Positions 34,245 through 46,382 are shown, numbered from the stretch's first letter. The stretch is DNA of 64,000 nt from Pseudopyrenochaeta lycopersici (GCA_003313425.1 NHZP01000015.1:248001-312000); one strand, 5' to 3'. The notes: generated from the letters alone by a model not told the origin. Numbers and translations: made by a program.

Positions 34245-35153
34245 TCAACTTTTGACTGACGGGGCGTTTAATCCGGAGCTAACATCCAAAGCCACGATTC
34301 GGTGGTAAGAGCTTCGCGTTTGTCGTCTCCAGGCTAAACCAGCTGCTACGAAGAACACCACAATTGCAATAAATGCGACATACATGCCCGCTATTGTGCA
34401 TGTATAGAATGCAGTTGGTGCATGCATTGGTCGGGCTTCCGATAGGAACGTCGTTGCGGCTGTGGGTGCAGTGTATTTGGAAGAGTATGTCGCAGTTGAG
34501 GACATAGTCGAAGAGGCATTGCTCTGCAGTGGCTAGAGAATTTTGGTTAGTAATATATCGTGAGCGTTTTGGAGTGTATAACCCGGTGATTGCTGAAATA
34601 TGCGTAATATCTTTTGTGTATCTTCAAAAGAAAAAGAAAGAGCTCGACTCACCTCAAGATTAATAACATCCTCCAGCATCCTTTTCTGCGTGATTTCTCC
34701 CGCAGACAAGTTTACTGTAATAATCCACTTCTCACTCCCGTCCGCACTCGGATTCATCGCCGGCGCAATCTCCCGGCTCGAAATCGCGTCCGATACTCCC
34801 AGCACCGAAGCATTTCTCCACAGCCCATTCGTCACGCGCCATCTCCCATCCTCATACTGATCTAAAATCCACTGCTGCCCCAATTCGCCCGATCGGGGTA
34901 GGAGCTGGGGAACAGCAGGAGAAGTCGCTGTGAGGCCTAATTGCAGATCGGCACCGTAATCATAGTTGCGGATGAAGTAGCGGCCAGCTTGGCGGTAAAG
35001 TTGCCAGTTTTCGCTAGAGCGAGATCCAGAAGCCGTAAAAACGATGAAGGGAGAGGACTGCGTGTATCCCGTGCTTATCGTAACCCCTGAGTATTGCGCG
35101 TTGGAAAAGCGGTAATATAACTTAGGGTCGAAGAGCGAAAGCGGTTGCGTCAT
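34245..35153 (-). CDS. Beta-trefoil (ricin-B-like) domain protein with a C-terminal TM segment
   Basis: Two exons on the minus strand, 34653-35153 and 34245-34532, joined across a 120-nt intron (GTGAGT; perfect TACTAAC branch point; TCTCTAG), encode 262 aa. Residues about 5-155 show the threefold pattern of a beta-trefoil: LYYRFSNAQYSG, NWQLYRQAGRYFIRNYDYGA, QQWILDQYEDGRWRVTNGLW, EKWIITVN. Domains of this kind often bind sugars. A Ser/Thr-rich linker leads to a TM helix at about 213-234 (CTIAGMYVAFIAIVVFFVAA), then WRRQTR and about 25 hydrophilic residues. No N-terminal signal peptide is visible, so topology is unclear. Family knowledge: fungal proteins with a trefoil and TM exist but are uncharacterised. 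The gene lies between unrelated small genes. Confidence 0.75.
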
Positions 35154-35470
35154 GTTGAATGTTTAGATATGCGCAGAGAAAAAGTGGGTAAATCGGCGGG
35201 TTAGGGGTACATATTAGTAGATAGGATATTGATACGAGGCTGCGCCACCACGATCGGGGGCCTGATTGCGAGGAGATTAACATGCACCTCTAGGCTGCAG
35301 TACCTTGAGACAGCCATTCCGCTGCGAATCAGGCCTTTGATAGAATGGATCAGCAAAAACAAAACTACGCCAGTGGTTATGTGCTTAACTGAACACTGCT
35401 ACCCTCGAAGTGCATCCAGACTGTCCGTTGCGATCATGAAATGGCAGCAGGACAACATGCCTGAACTTGC
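35154..35470. other. Intergenic, no gene seen
   Basis: 317 bases between the starts/ends of two minus-strand genes. It holds the promoter of the trefoil-TM gene. Confidence 0.4.
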
Positions 35471-36088
35471 TTACTTGTTGAACACAATTTCTGCGTCCGG
35501 CTTCCACGCGCGCAATAGCCCATTAAGCTTAAGACGTAGCTCATTCCCCCCAGCTCCCATCCGTCGGTATGTGAAATGGAGCACTTCAATCCGAAGACTT
35601 CCGCGATCGATCTGTATGATGAAGTGGTTTCCCTGTAACATCATCTCCACTTTTCCGAGGTTCGGCAGCGCGTCAAGAAAGTTCAAGCTACTAGAAAGCA
35701 ACTCATCGCCTTGGAGGGTGCGGATCGCTTGAAGTTGCATTTGCGTTCGATTTTGCAGGAAACTGTGTGCGATGGTGCCAACAAGGAAGCCGATGTGAAA
35801 AGTGCCCTGGCAGTATGGGGAGAGCCCCGCTTCTTGATAAATTTGTCGACATGTGTACAAGAGGTTGAGGGCGCTTGAGGTCGTGCCTGTGTAGGCAGAA
35901 TGTGGGAGCCGTCGATAGACGAACCACGTAGTATCGCGAAAGATTTCCTTGTAAATCATATTTCTGATCTCTGGGGGCAAATGTAGGAATGGAAATCTTA
36001 ATTGAGATCCAGTTAAACAGTTCATTATGGCCCTCTTGATGGCGAGTAACATGAGCTTGGAGGGCATTGTTGCAGGCGCTTTTGGCAT
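35471..36088 (-). CDS. 2EXR/F-box-like domain protein
   Basis: Single exon, 205 aa from the ATG at 36088. The domain motif LHLPPEIRNMIYKEIF begins near residue 37, followed by LLYTCRQIYQEAGLSPYCQGTF and a C-terminal half typical of small fungal proteins that carry this F-box-like fold. There is no TM segment. The N-terminal 35 residues before the domain are Lys/Met-rich, so a later in-frame ATG (for example at MLLAIKR) could be the start. Probably a substrate-binding adaptor by analogy with F-box proteins; no direct evidence. It is the second of three such genes in the window. Confidence 0.7.
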   Translation of the reverse strand: MPKAPATMPSKLMLLAIKRAIMNCLTGSQLRFPFLHLPPEIRNMIYKEIFRDTTWFVYRRLPHSAYTGTTSSALNLLYTCRQIYQEAGLSPYCQGTFHIGFLVGTIAHSFLQNRTQMQLQAIRTLQGDELLSSSLNFLDALPNLGKVEMMLQGNHFIIQIDRGSLRIEVLHFTYRRMGAGGNELRLKLNGLLRAWKPDAEIVFNK

Positions 36089-36867
36089 TGGCACCGTGAC
36101 AAGTCCTCGCGTCCACTCGGCCTGATGGGCCGTGCTGAGGTCTACTTTGTTTAAGTAATGGCAAAGAGATGGGTTCTAAAGAATTTAGTTTGAATTCGAA
36201 CGGCAACAGCGCTATACGCTGAAAGAAACTCGGCCAAGGCGTCCCTTTCCACGAGAGTCCAGACGTCATGCAGCTCTATGCAGAGCTTTCAGAGTAAACT
36301 TTTCATAGTAGAAAAAGGAAATCATTCGAAAAATATTAATATATGTCAAACATACTAACCTAGACCTCGCATGCGAAGGAAAGAAAGAGGTAATTAGAGA
36401 CGAGTTGAAGCTGACCGACAGAGACTAGCTACTTCTTAGTTACAACGCTTGGCTTCGACATATACGTCGGTCGATGGTACGGCGGCTTGGTACGGAAGCT
36501 ACCTATATGTTTGCGGATGTTGAGGTGTTAAGCGGAAGTGGTTTGCCGTTTTTATAAGGTAGCGTCATTTGAGGGCTGCTTGGTGCAGATACCTCGGCGC
36601 CCAGAGCAGGCGCCAGGATTACCCTGCTTAACTTACTGATTTTAAACCATTCAAATGAACTGATGGAGAGCTGACTGAAAACTATCGTGGTTTAAGCACG
36701 AAAGAAGACGCCAGGTGGGCTTGAGATTTGATTTTCGAACTGTATCTTCGCACGTCTGTCAAGATGTCTACGAGCCAGAACTTTCTTCTTGTCCGAAATT
36801 GGCGGCAGTCAACAAAAAAATAATGATACTCTGGGTTTTGCGAATAAAACTTGCGCTGCTCATGTCA
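36089..36867. other. Intergenic, no gene seen
   Basis: About 780 bases, with the promoter of the 2EXR gene and the 3' flank of the paraoxonase-like gene. No coding frame accepted. Confidence 0.4.
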
Positions 36868-38351
36868 TCATTTAGGGTCGCACACAACAAGGTATGGATG
36901 CACCGCAGCTGTAGAACGTCAGTCAGCCAACAACCCCTCACATTTGCGATCATTGCTTACCTCCAATAAACAGCCGTCCGGTCTTAGCATCATGCCGGAC
37001 CGTGGTAGAACCGCTGAGTACCTTCGCGTCTTTATCCTCAATCACCTTCTCCACGCGGTAGTCCACCGACCTCACACCCTCCGGTCCTACATCAACCGTT
37101 TTCCTAATTCGCCAGATACTCGCTGGTGCAGGCTCTTCGTATGGGTTTTCCATGCCTTTCAGAGCTTGGAACAGGCTCGGAAATCCGGGAACGTAGAGAT
37201 CGCCCTTTGCATCGGGCGAGACATTATCGAGTGGCATACCAACGTAGATAGTATCAATTTGTTTCAACGTATTGTCATCATTGACAGAGAAAACACGAAT
37301 TTGGCCGTCCACGCTACTCGGAACGTAGATAAGGCCATCGAACCCTCTTGTAAGTCCGTTAGGAAACTTCAGCCTGGTCTTCGGAATAAGCTTAAGGGCC
37401 TTGTTGAGGAGGACCTTGTATTTGGGTTCAAGGGTCGTATCCACTGGTACTTCGTCATTTTCCTCGTTGCCGTTGAATGCAACATGGCAGTCTCCATTGC
37501 CATCGCAGTAAGCAACATTGCCTCCGCCTATTACTACGTCCAACTCTCTGCGCTACACAAATATTAGTCGCTGTAACACATAGCCATTTCTGCTTTCCAC
37601 TTACCAAGCCAACTTTGACAGAGTGATCGTTCGTCAAGAAAAACGCTCCACCACCCACAGCCGCGACTCGGTTTGGGGTAAGAATGGCAGGTGACCACAC
37701 AGTCCTGAGATGTCGCATCTGATCTTCGCCTCTTCTCATTTCGAAGATATCGATAGTAGAATTGGCACCAATATTCGACGCGTCAATGATGTTGTTGAAT
37801 GCGCCGATTGGGGGGCGTTGATTGATGAAGTAGAACTGAATGGTATCTCCATCCAAAATTTGGGCATCAAATCCCAAAAGATCAATTGAGCCGTCGCCAG
37901 TGGCGCCAGAGTACCCTACAGGTTTGATAGCGCGCAGGTTGAATAGACCATCGTTTCCAGGGTAGTCGATGTCCAGTGCGATCAGCTCTGAACCACCTGG
38001 TCTCCGACCAGTTGCATTCACCTTCTTTACCCTGTTATTTCCCAGTTAATAACTTCAAATATTGCAAAGGATGTATCTGATGACTTACGCCTGGTTCCAC
38101 TGCAATCGGCCTGCTGTCCCCGCACATGCTGCATAAAGGGTCCTGCCCTCATTGTCAAGCCAAAGATCCTCACAGGCTTCCAGCCTCGGATGCTCAACGC
38201 GTCGACAAGAGTACGGAAACTCGTCAATACTCTGAACCACGCGTCCGATACCGAACGTGGTCGCAAAGAGGTCCTTCAGGTACAGCTGGTAGAAAGATGC
38301 GCCCCACGCCACAACGAGCGCGTAGTAGACGGTGCTCCCTATACTAGGCAT
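36868..38351 (-). CDS. Serum paraoxonase/arylesterase-like lactonase (SMP-30-type propeller)
   Basis: Four exons on the minus strand (38089-38351, 37605-38031, 36961-37552, 36868-36908) give 440 aa with all junctions in frame; introns are 52-57 nt with GT-AG ends. An N-terminal TM/signal anchor (YYALVVAWGASFYQLYL) is followed by a six-bladed-propeller-like sequence: CEDLWLDNEGRTLYAAC, NRVAAVGGGAFFLTNDHSVKVG, FPNGLTRGFDGLIYVPSS and GDLYVPGFPSL. These segments resemble the Ca-binding loops (FxNDH, SxxDGxxY) of paraoxonases. A short last exon restores the usual VCDPK end. Predicted lactonase or esterase in the secretory pathway or at membranes. The N-D-H trio in LTNDHSV supports a paraoxonase-type site. 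Confidence 0.85.
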
Positions 38352-38762
38352 CTTCACAGAACTGCTAGAGTGAAAAAAAGAGGGGAAACGAAGGACAACA
38401 GATGAAAAGAATAAGCTGACATCTGGGTCGTTGATGGAGGAGCAAAGTTGAGCCGATTCCGAAAGCGGCGTAGCGCTCTCTTCAGCCCTCGGCAGGCCTA
38501 AGACCCGAGCGCAATGCACGTGGGTGCAAGGGGACACTCTATGTTGTCAGCCCGATATGCTTTGGCTCTTTGGTTCATCAAAGACTTTCCATGTAAAATT
38601 GTTGCGAGCGCATCGTAGTGGAGCGGTAGATGACGTCACAGGGTTCACGGTCTAGATCATCATCTTCCGGTACTTCACAATAAACATCCACTTAGTGGCT
38701 ACTTCCATTCATCACCATCTACATATCCATCTGGGCCACATCTAAGAAGAAATCCTGTCACA
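38352..38762. promoter_or_regulatory. Divergent promoter region
   Basis: 411 bases separate the start codons of the paraoxonase-like gene (minus) and the HAD gene (plus), so the two probably share a bidirectional promoter region. A TGACGTCA palindrome, the CRE-like bZIP site, is present at about 38632-38639. Confidence 0.5.
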
Positions 38763-39488
38763 ATGACCAAATCTGCTTCTTTCGATGTGATAGGCACCTG
38801 CTTCGACTTTGCCGTGCCCATTGAGAAAATCCACTCGCGCCTTGGCCCAAAGCTTACCACCGCTGCCGTTGACCCGAAGACCCTGTTCTTCTCCTGGTTC
38901 TACGCCGCACAGCGGGACTTCACCTATGTCAGCCTCGCAGGGTCCTACAAGCCTATTGCCGAAGTCCTAAAGTTGACATTCAGACGGGCCTGCCGCATCG
39001 TGGATCTCCCAGCCGATGCAGTTACGGATGAGGATGTGGACGAGGTGATGAAAGCGTTCAGGGCGATGGCGCCGCGAGAAGGATTAAAGAGATGTTTCGA
39101 TGGACTGAGGGAAGTGGGTTGGGATGTTTATGGAGTGACGAATGGCGGTTTGCAAACGTCGCTGAACTATTACCATGCCGCCAATATTGAGCTCGATGAG
39201 GAGCATTTACTCAGCTGTGACAACCTGAAGGTTGCAAAACCGGATATCAGGGTCTACGAAAATGCTAATCGCCATTTAACGAAGCGTGGACTAGGTAGTG
39301 ATGGCGATGGGGAAAGGTGGTTCATTGCAGCGCACGCGTGGGATCTCATCGTAGCAAGAAATGCTGGCTTCAAGACAGCGTATCTTGATTTTGAAGAGCA
39401 CGACCCAGTCACTGAGGTTTTTGGGGAGTTCGACTTATATGCAAAGAGTATGGACGAATTACTTACAAAGCTCAAGGAGGGGGCTTAA
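38763..39488 (+). CDS. HAD superfamily hydrolase, 2-haloacid dehalogenase type II-like
   Basis: Single exon, 241 aa. The motifs follow the HAD order: nucleophile Asp8 in FDVIGTCFDF, motif II threonine in YGVTNGG, motif III lysine in NLKVAKPDIRVYE, and the helix-plus-Asp motif FIAAHAWDLIVARNAGF. The cap region lies between motifs I and II (YAAQRDFTYVSLAGSY). Length and motif spacing agree with the (S)-2-haloacid dehalogenase subgroup found in many fungi. The physiological substrate is not known and could be a different small organic acid. The ATG context (CACAATGACC) is good. It is likely co-regulated with the divergent paraoxonase-like gene. Confidence 0.88.
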   Translation: MTKSASFDVIGTCFDFAVPIEKIHSRLGPKLTTAAVDPKTLFFSWFYAAQRDFTYVSLAGSYKPIAEVLKLTFRRACRIVDLPADAVTDEDVDEVMKAFRAMAPREGLKRCFDGLREVGWDVYGVTNGGLQTSLNYYHAANIELDEEHLLSCDNLKVAKPDIRVYENANRHLTKRGLGSDGDGERWFIAAHAWDLIVARNAGFKTAYLDFEEHDPVTEVFGEFDLYAKSMDELLTKLKEGA

Positions 39489-40395
39489 GGCCAAAGCAGA
39501 TCACAAATCCTATCACATCCTCATTCGTGGCATGCGATCATTTTCATTACTTTTCGAGCGACTAAAGCTCTATGAACCATGTTGCTTTTGATGAACATGA
39601 TTTATGTACCGAAGAGCGAACTTCTAGAAACTTTATACTTACTTCAACAGCGTCCAGACTGTTTCGTACACCTGCAGATAAGCTCTAAGCCCTATGTCTC
39701 GAGACAAGAGTACAGCCTGCGAGAATTCAAGGAGTGTAGCCCGAAACTCTGATATTTTGGATAATGAGCCTTGCTACACAGTCGAAAACAAAAGAGAAAT
39801 GGAGGGGAAGCTCAACCTGACTGCAAGTCGATCTAAATCGCGATTTAACCAAAATTATTTCAAGATCAGGAGGGATCAGAACTGTAGCATATCAACATCC
39901 TATGAACAAGTTACACTGTATCTCCCTGAAGGCAGTCTACTCCGGCCCGATACACAAAATTCATCTCACCTCTTCGAGGCATGAAGTAAGCTCCCGAGCA
40001 TGGCGAGTCATGGTCTCCTCCACCCCTCCTATATTGCCTCAGATATACCAGTTCCCACGTGACTTGATTCGAACTTCTAGCGCTGTTTGAATCAAAAGAG
40101 GTCCTGTGTTTGAGAACGATGACTCTGGAGAGTGAAGACGGTCCGGTCCTTTTGTAATATGAAAATTTTGGGAGAGGTTGGAATCGTGAGGAGTTTTCGA
40201 GTTGAACTTCGATATGGTTCAGTCTGAGAGTAGCCTGAATGTAAATGGCGCAAGTGTCCTAGTTTAACATTTGCACGAAGGAGTTCTAGAATGAGGAGAG
40301 AAGGTGGCATATATTCTATAATATCGTATTACAACGGTTCTTTGACACAACGCACGCTATGCACAATTCACTATGCCTGTAAATTCTTCGTCCTC
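39489..40395. other. Intergenic, no gene seen
   Basis: About 900 bases between convergent genes. A 96-codon frame at 39694-39984 shows no domain and is not accepted. Confidence 0.4.
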
Positions 40396-43300
40396 TTATT
40401 TCGCAGCGATCAGCCCCGCTGCGCGAGCCTTCTCTTCCATCTCCTCGTTCTTCTTTCTCTGCGCCTCTTTCTCCTCTTCCTTCTTCCTCTGCTCCTCCCT
40501 CGCCAGCTGATCTGGTCTTCTCAACGCGATATCCTTTGGCTTGTTATCGCTGAAGCCCCATTTCAATACCTTCTCGATGACCCAGCAGGCTCCGAAATCC
40601 AAGATCATGGTAGTTGTAATCATAACTTTGAAATCAGAAGTGAAGGGCACGAGCTTCAACTTAGTGTTGAGCTCAGGGATGAATTCGGTAGCACAGGAGA
40701 ATGCGACACCAGAGACAAGTACAAGACCCCAGTACATGCCCTTATTTTCGCGGATAGATTCACGGAAGGGACGGCCTTGGTAATTGATTGCGAAGGTCGA
40801 AATTTGCTGAATAAGCTGCAGAAGGTAGATGGCTGAGTTGAGAAGAGAAGGCTCAAAGTCCTTCTCCAGATCCGGATTCGGTTCCTTGGGTTCAGTGCGC
40901 TGCACATATTGGGACACGTAGATGAGGGTGACGATGTGGACGGCAAATTGGCCGAGAACGGAGCCGATGATGTAGATGTTGAAAATGTTGTGTTGGGGAC
41001 GCTCTTTGGAGAGGGCTTCGACGGTCTTCAAACTTTGTTAGCACGTGAATCACTTCGAAATGGAATAGATATGGACATACCTTTGCGCGGGAGATGGACA
41101 AGAAGCAGACGCTCATCATCATACCCGAAATCGTGACTTGACCGTCGCCGAACTTGATGCCATCGAGGTAGAGAACCGACAAACTGTACGCAGAGATCAA
41201 GCAATTCAATGCAAGGATCTTGTACATCTGAATCGTAGCAACGAGCGTGCATCTGCCTTGTCGGATAATATTAGGGATCGCAACGACGTTGGCGAGCTTC
41301 GAAGTGAACGGCGCAGCAACTGAAGCGTCACCGAGCTTAATCGTAGGCGGCTCGTTGCTGAGTTCGTCCAGTTCTGACATCATCATCTTCTCCTGCATTT
41401 GCTGTGCGAAATTACCAGCAGCCTGGGCAGGCTGTACTTGACCAGGCTGTTGCGCTACGACTGTGCCGGCCGACCCGTTAGCAGCGCCGTTGGCATCGGG
41501 AAGCAGACCCTTCCTTTTGGCATGCGCCTCGACGGCCTTGTCATAGTGCGGGTTCGTCGGGCCTGGCGGGTAGAGATGCGCAATCATGATAGGGACTGGT
41601 GGCTGAGGCTGATTGAATCTTTGCATCAATGCGCACTGCTTCTCGTAGACCGCCTTCATCTGGGTGTTACGGAAATGTTCACCAATCTTGTCCAAGTCTT
41701 CACGAGTACCATTAAGAAGAGCGACACCGATGTGCGCCTGCTTCAAGGCGCCCACATCGTTAGTTCCATCGCCAGCCATGAGGGTGGTGTAGCCGCAATC
41801 CTTGAGGCCGAGAAGAATTTCCTCCTTTTGCTTCGGTGATACACGTGCGTATACCCATGCGTGTCGCAGAATTTGCTTCCAGCCAGGTTGACCAGTGAAC
41901 TTCGAGAGCGCATAGCCAGTGATACAAATGTCCTTGGTCTTCAGAATCTCGGCGGCAAGGGGCTTTGTTGGATCGACAGCAATGTTGACCTTATCATCAA
42001 CACTGCGCCAGACAAGATCCGCATCTGAATTGTCGTGCTCGGGTGCATCGAGGATGTAGCAGTCGCGATCAACAATCTCAACTTGCTTGGCAACATGGAC
42101 GGCGGTCAACGGGTTGTCGCCAGTAATCATGACGACACGGTGACTGGACTCGTTCAACATACGGACAGCTTCGACAGCATCAGGTTTGAGTGGGCACTGG
42201 AGGACGAGGAAGCCAGCAAAGTGCAAGTCCGACTCCACTTGTTCACGCTTAAGATCGTTGATGCGGTTCTGTCCCCACTCTCCCTCTTCGGAGAGGAACT
42301 TGTAGGCAAGAGCAAGCACACGACCACCGTTTCGAGTGAAGTGCTTGAACGTCTCCTCGTAGTTAGGCGGGGTGTTGACTAACATCTTTCGAATCGTCTC
42401 GGGGGCACCCTTGACCGCAGCGATTGTGCTTTTGACTTTCCTTCCAGTCTTCTTGTTGCTGACCAAGACTGTAGCGACAGAGCTTTGACGCTTAAGGGCA
42501 GAGGAGAACTGGAAGCGGCGGCGGATCTGGACGAGTTCGGCGTGAGATTTGGCGGTAGTGGTTGCAGCAGTCAGGGTATCCTTCGCGCCGAGTTTCCAAC
42601 CGAGAGACTGAAGGGTGGCCTTTTCCATAGGCTCGCCAACGATATCGCCGTCATCTAGCTTGACCAAAGCATGGGCAGTGGCAAGGACTAAGGTTGTCTC
42701 TGTCCCTACATCTGTAACCTTGGAAAGCTCAGTATGCGCACCGTCTGAAGTAGCCGCGGCTCCACTTTGACCCAACGACAGTCCGGCAATACCATCGACG
42801 ACGAGATCTTCTCCAGTCAGGGTACCAGTCTTGTCGAAGCAGGCCACATCGACTTGCCCTGCAAAAGGAATGCGGAACGGCTCGGTACAGAAGATGGCGT
42901 ACTTGCTAAGCGCAGCGAGAGATGTGTTGACAGCCAAGCTGAGTTCCATAGGAAGCTCAGGAGGGACGACGCTGGTGACGATCAAGACACAGTCGAGGAG
43001 AAGCTTGTTGCGCTGGCGGTCTAGCCGAACACCCTCCTGCCAGACGTACCATGAAGCGGCAACGGCGAAGACGGTAAGGAAGAGAATGAAGAAGAGCGCT
43101 TCAACATTGTTGGCGGAGACGCGCTCAGTCGCGAAGATCATGGTCCTGACAAGACTACCCTGGTTCGTCTCGAATCCGGTCTTGATCACAACAGCGACAG
43201 CGCCCTTGTCAGGGGGTGGAGGTACACCAGATGAGAGTTTTGACACGGTGGCACCATCTTCCTCTGCGTTGTTTCCATGCGAGACCTGGAGGACCTTGGT

Positions 43301-44338
43301 ACCTCCCCAAAGGAACGAGTTCTTGTCCAGACCCTCGGGCTCAATGCGTGCATCCCCAGGGCGCAGCTGAATGGACTCCTTGAGCACTGGGGTACTCTCT
43401 CCCGAAAGCATAGCCTCGTTGACAATCGCAGAGCCCTCGAGAAGGAGCATATCGCATGCTACGCCGGAATCTTCCTTTGTCCTGCCTGCACTGACAACAT
43501 CACCGGGTAGCAGCTTGTCGCTCATGATCTCCTGCCACTTCTTCTGCCTGTATACCAGAATCTCGTAGGGCTTGATGCTCATTCCGCGGAACTCGTTGAG
43601 GGTCCTCTGCCTCTGCCACACGACAGTGCTCTCGAAAGCGACCAGCATAAACAGTGTGAACAGCGAGTAGTACCAGTATTCGTCCAGCATCCACAGTCCC
43701 ACACAGAAGATCTGGAAAACGAAGAAGGGCGCGACAGCGTGTTCCTTGAACAGCTCCGTGAAGGTCGGCACCGGGATATCAAACGCATTGTCGCCGTAGT
43801 GCTGCGTCAGGCGTTCAATCTCTGCGGGCGAGACGAGGCCCTTGGTCTGCTGGAACTCGCTGAGTTGTGGCTTGGGCTCGGTGTCGAGGGCGTAGACAAG
43901 CGGGGCAAACGAGCCCTTCTCGGCGTTGTAGAGGAATCGTCGCTTCTGGAAGAGAAATGAGAGGTTTGGCTTTCCGCCCACATTGTCGCGCAGCAGCTTA
44001 ACAATCTCGGCGGCGCCGGCGTTCTTGATGGGGTGGATTTTGATGAGCTGGGCGGAGCGTACATCGCGGGCAGAGGTGGCAGTGAAGGCGCTTTTCAGGT
44101 TAACGTTCCAGTGGGTCATGAGCCAGAACAGCGATTGGAAGGTGGTGATGGCGGCGACCCAGACAAACGTCCATTCCGAGGACTGGATGTATTTCTCGTA
44201 GCGGGCCGGCGACAGGTAGATGGCAGACCAGGCGGGCCATATTATCAGAAATGGCCAAATGTATGTGTGCAACTGCAGCGGCAGGGGGTTGTGCAAGCTG
44301 GCCTGCAGGATCTTGGGGTCGTCGACGAGGGGCGCCAT
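40396..44338 (-). CDS. SPF1: P5A-type ATPase, Spf1/Cod1 orthologue (ER)
   Basis: Two exons on the minus strand, 41081-44338 and 40396-41025 (55-nt intron, phase 0), give 1295 aa from the ATG at 44338. The frame is open to an upstream ATG at 44407, but the protein family begins at MAPLVDDP. Motifs: phosphorylation site DKTGTLTGED (Asp502), the P5A-specific TM4 sequence VVPPELPMELS, the TGES-like loop AMLSGESTP and the hinge motif GDGTNDVGALK (about 856-866). The junction reads ISRAK-TVEALSKERPQ as in fungal orthologues. Yeast Spf1 is an ER membrane P-type ATPase that removes mislocalised TM helices (dislocase) and affects ER ion and sterol homeostasis. The protein is complete, with no broken motif. 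The C-terminus is highly charged (EEQRKKEEEKEAQRKK). Confidence 0.96.
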
Positions 44339-44615
44339 GTTTGCGGATGTCGTGTCCAGAAGGACGTCAGACTTGGAAGAAATGCCACCGCGCACCAAAG
44401 TCGCCATCGCGCTGCAGGGCTGTCGGCCTTAGATTTCCCGACTGGTCTGTGCTCACGTGTCGAACCTTCCCGAAGCCGTCGCGCCAAGCTACACATGGAC
44501 TCGACATTGGTTTGCTGCGAATTGAATGCGCCCGAACAAACACTCAGAGGTTCTGAAGAAGTTGATTTCATTGTTTAGGTTATAAATTTGGTGATGATTA
44601 TATACTGGGGGAAGG

Positions 44616-45716
44616 CTATTCAAAACTCGCAGCGTCAAGAACGCTCCCCACACACCAGCTCTCATCTACGCCAACCTTCCGCCTCCAGATAACCTCGCCT
44701 TGTATTTTCTCATATCTAACTTCCTTCTCTCGCCATCGCCATCGCCACATCCTTTGTACCTCCCCGAGAATCTTTACATCCACATCTACGTGCTTTCTTT
44801 TCAGCGGCTCAAGTCCCTTCAACAACTGCGCATCCAAATCCCACTCCATATGTGGACTTGAGAACTCTTTCGGTTCAACAATCATTCTAAGGGAGTGCAA
44901 ACTCTTCATGCCTTCTAATACCCTACAAGCCGCGATCCAAAATGTCGGATTGTCCTTCCAAGGAATAACGGGCAGCTGACTCCGCACTGGATGCCGTGAG
45001 CGTGTATGGGCGAATTCAAGCGCTCGCGTCGGGTAGATTGGTCGGTCCTTGGAGCTAGACATTGTAAAGTCCATGCACACTGTCCGTATCCTCGCGCTTC
45101 TTTGCGGTAGTATTGATCCATGGAACGACAGAAACGATTCAACCCCGAAGAATCTATATGTCAATGTCGTGTAGAGGACGGGTATAGCCTCGGAATAGCT
45201 GGTACATTAGTGATTAGCACACTCGTTATCATGTCTCAATGACAGAGACAGGTGAACATACATTCTCCGACATGTCTGCAGAAGTGGTAAAACATCCGTC
45301 ACTTCTTCGTTGAATCCTCGCCATGCATGAAGCCACTCGTATTCTGACATGAGATTGACGAAGATCTCATCTCCCCCACTTGCAAAGTACTGCTCAAACA
45401 CCAGAATCCTCACTTCCGCCGGTAATCTAAAAAGCCAGCATCCATCCTGCGACTCTGTTGCCCTTCGGTTCCACGGTAGCAATGCGGTTTGAAGAGGGAG
45501 TGTTAGAGTACGCTTTCTACGAACTACACGAGGTGGTTGCACCGCTTTCCGTCGCATTTGCTCTTCAATATCGGGTGGCCAGCCAAATATATCACAGATG
45601 AAGATGAGTAACAAAACCCACCAAACGAGAGAGTAGAGGATGATGGCGTGGCTGATTGCGCGGATTCTGGCCCAGGGAATGCGGCTGTTGCTAGACGTGG
45701 TAGAGATAGTTGACAT
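44616..45716 (-). CDS. 2EXR/F-box-like protein with N-terminal TM segment
   Basis: Two exons on the minus strand, 45262-45716 and 44616-45198, joined across a 63-nt intron (GTATGT, branch CTAAT, ACCAG), encode 345 aa. Splicing yields the family motif LLQTCRRIYSEAIPVLYTTLTYRF, which supports the model. A hydrophobic helix at about 24-44 (AIILYSLVWWVLLLIFICDIFG) precedes the F-box-like motif FRLPAEVRILVFEQYF, so the protein may be membrane-anchored. The start is the ATG at 45716. Such DUF7730-type proteins are numerous in Pleosporales and uncharacterised. It is the third such gene in this window and the only one with a TM segment. Confidence 0.75.
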
Positions 45717-46382
45717 TAGTCTCAAGGTTAGAGCATTTTATCTTCAAGATGTGACTTGGCTGTCAACTAAATGTACAGATGGTCTGGAGTGGGAGGATGC
45801 GATGCAAGGCAGACTGAGGTTGGCAAGGTGGGGACGTTTTCGACGGTAGCGAATCAGAGCTCCGGATCTTCCAAGGATCTCGTATAAACCTGGCGCATCA
45901 GCCTCGTGGCCATAATTCACGCAAAACGCTAGAAATACACCAGTCATCAATGAAACCTTTAAAGTACTCCAAGTACTGTTACCTGGTTTTAGAATTGTAC
46001 GTATTCCACCATAACTTCGCATGATATCATCGTTTTATAGCAATGTGGTGCTCGGCACTTTCACGGCGCACACTCTTGTTTTGCTGCACGAGTAGATTCA
46101 AGCTCATTGCAAATTAAGCGTCGCCAAGGAACTCCTACTCAGCCTCATATCATCTGGAACGCCTTCAATGCATCCTTCTTACTCGAGAACAAGGGCTCCT
46201 AGGCGAGATTGAAAAGTCACTAGATTTCCATATTATCATCCCAAAATAGTCATCGGCTCGTCTGTAACTATCTTCCATTCCAGCTACCCTGTGATAACAA
46301 GCCACCAACCTCGCTGTTCTTCATTTTCTGCTACTTAATCAATCTCCATTCCATTCTTGCCTACTGCAGTCTGCGCTCTCTG
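45717..46382. other. Intergenic, no accepted gene
   Basis: About 670 bases. A 92-codon minus-strand frame (45744-46022) contains a possible GTAACA to TTCTAG intron but no recognised domain, so it is not accepted. Confidence 0.35.

Noticed and set aside
34245..35153. Calling the trefoil protein a ricin-like toxin
   Set aside because: Only a B-chain-like fold is visible and there is no catalytic domain; trefoils are widespread in non-toxic proteins.
44339..44407. An upstream ATG extending the Spf1 frame by 23 codons
   Set aside because: Fungal orthologues start with MAPLV-type sequence at 44338; the extension has no similarity.
45744..46022. A 92-codon minus-strand frame with a possible intron
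   Set aside because: No domain, no family, poor support for expression.
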